Below are positions 6,615-6,726 of a stretch of DNA of 6,726 nucleotides, piece by piece. This DNA is from Desulfobacterales bacterium. GTDB lineage: Bacteria; Desulfobacterota; Desulfobulbia; Desulfobulbales; BM004. Position 1 is the first letter of the stretch. Each line of letters begins with the position of its first letter. The position numbers and the translations under genes were made by a program. The notes beneath the pieces are model-generated. The model was not told the DNA's origin, did no database searches, and saw only the letters and a program-made list of their open reading frames with translations. Location of the stretch: NCBI GenBank assembly GCA_012974315.1, contig JAAXQI010000126.1, positions 1-6,726 on the forward strand, in the 5' to 3' direction.

Positions 6615-6654
6615 CGGCTGCGGGTGTTGGCTAAAGTCTGCATCATGTAATTGA
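6601..6654 (+). pseudogene. Cysteine-rich tail in +1 frame, likely continuation of the small gene
   Basis: Read one base ahead of the preceding small gene, this stretch encodes GGDGNGCGCWLKSASCN and then TGA. It has no start codon of its own. The preceding frame ends at RCLQ where relatives have another cysteine (RCLQC). Adding two bases after the CAA at 6597-6599 would give RCLQC-GGDGNGCGCW and a 65-residue protein with five cysteines. The downstream cysteines do not follow the usual C..GCPV pattern of the GltD family, so the restored protein would be a different small cysteine protein rather than a simple full-length relative. It could be a real frameshift, a sequencing error in a GC-rich stretch, or recoding. 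Confidence 0.4.
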
Positions 6655-6680
6655 TCTTCCCTCCAAAAATTTTAGCGAAT

Positions 6681-6726
6681 ATGACAGACAATAGTCAGGC
6701 TGTCAAGTCAAAAAATAAAATTCTTT
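6681..6726 (+). CDS. Possible start of a further gene, cut by the window end
   Basis: An ATG at 6681 opens a frame (MTDNSQAVKSKNKIL) with no stop before the window ends. The residues are polar and lysine-rich and I do not recognise a family. No clear Shine-Dalgarno sequence lies upstream (CAAAAATTTTAGCGAAT), so the start may be wrong or the frame may be chance. Confidence 0.3.
   Translation, partial: MTDNSQAVKSKNKIL

Noticed and set aside
6455..6691. Minus-strand frame of 78 codons opposite the small cysteine gene
   Set aside because: Its arginine and serine-rich sequence is the antisense shadow of the + strand gene; no ribosome site or family was seen.

Overview
The window carries the F1 part of a bacterial ATP synthase operon together with the two peripheral-stalk b subunits. 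All genes are on the + strand, in the order atpF' (b'), atpF (b), atpH (delta), atpA (alpha), atpG (gamma), atpD (beta), atpC (epsilon). Every gene looks intact and near its family's usual length. The pair b'/b directly upstream of delta, with no a (atpB) or c (atpE) gene alongside, is an arrangement known from Desulfobacterota (former Deltaproteobacteria), where a and c lie in a separate locus. A signal peptide on the b subunit, moderate base composition and the protein sequences all fit a Desulfobulbales-like sulfur-metabolising anaerobe. That taxonomic placement is inferred from memory of the families, not from a search.

Layout: bases 1-80 are the tail of an unknown upstream region. A strong intrinsic terminator (81-123) closes that unit. 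An untranslated spacer follows, holding a good sigma-70-type promoter (265-293) and an imperfect palindrome just downstream of the expected start (309-328). Bases 383-6344 hold the seven ATP synthase genes, tightly packed: a GTGA overlap joins b to delta, and gaps elsewhere range from a couple of bases to 59. A second intrinsic terminator (6387-6415) ends the operon.

Downstream, 6459-6614 encodes a 51-residue protein with a strong ribosome binding site. Its sequence matches the N-terminal leader of GltD/SudA-type NADPH-dependent glutamate synthase small subunits up to the first cluster cysteine. It then breaks off in four arginines and a stop. The +1 frame immediately continues with a glycine/cysteine-rich tail (6601-6654), which suggests a frameshift: decay, sequencing error or recoding. 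A further open frame starts at 6681 and runs off the end of the window.

Together the main genes make the catalytic head (alpha3 beta3), the rotor shaft (gamma, epsilon) and the stator (delta, b, b'). The membrane rotor ring and the a subunit must come from elsewhere in the genome, so the coupling ion cannot be read from this window. I see no wholly new system here. The most unusual element is the small broken or recoded cysteine protein after the operon.
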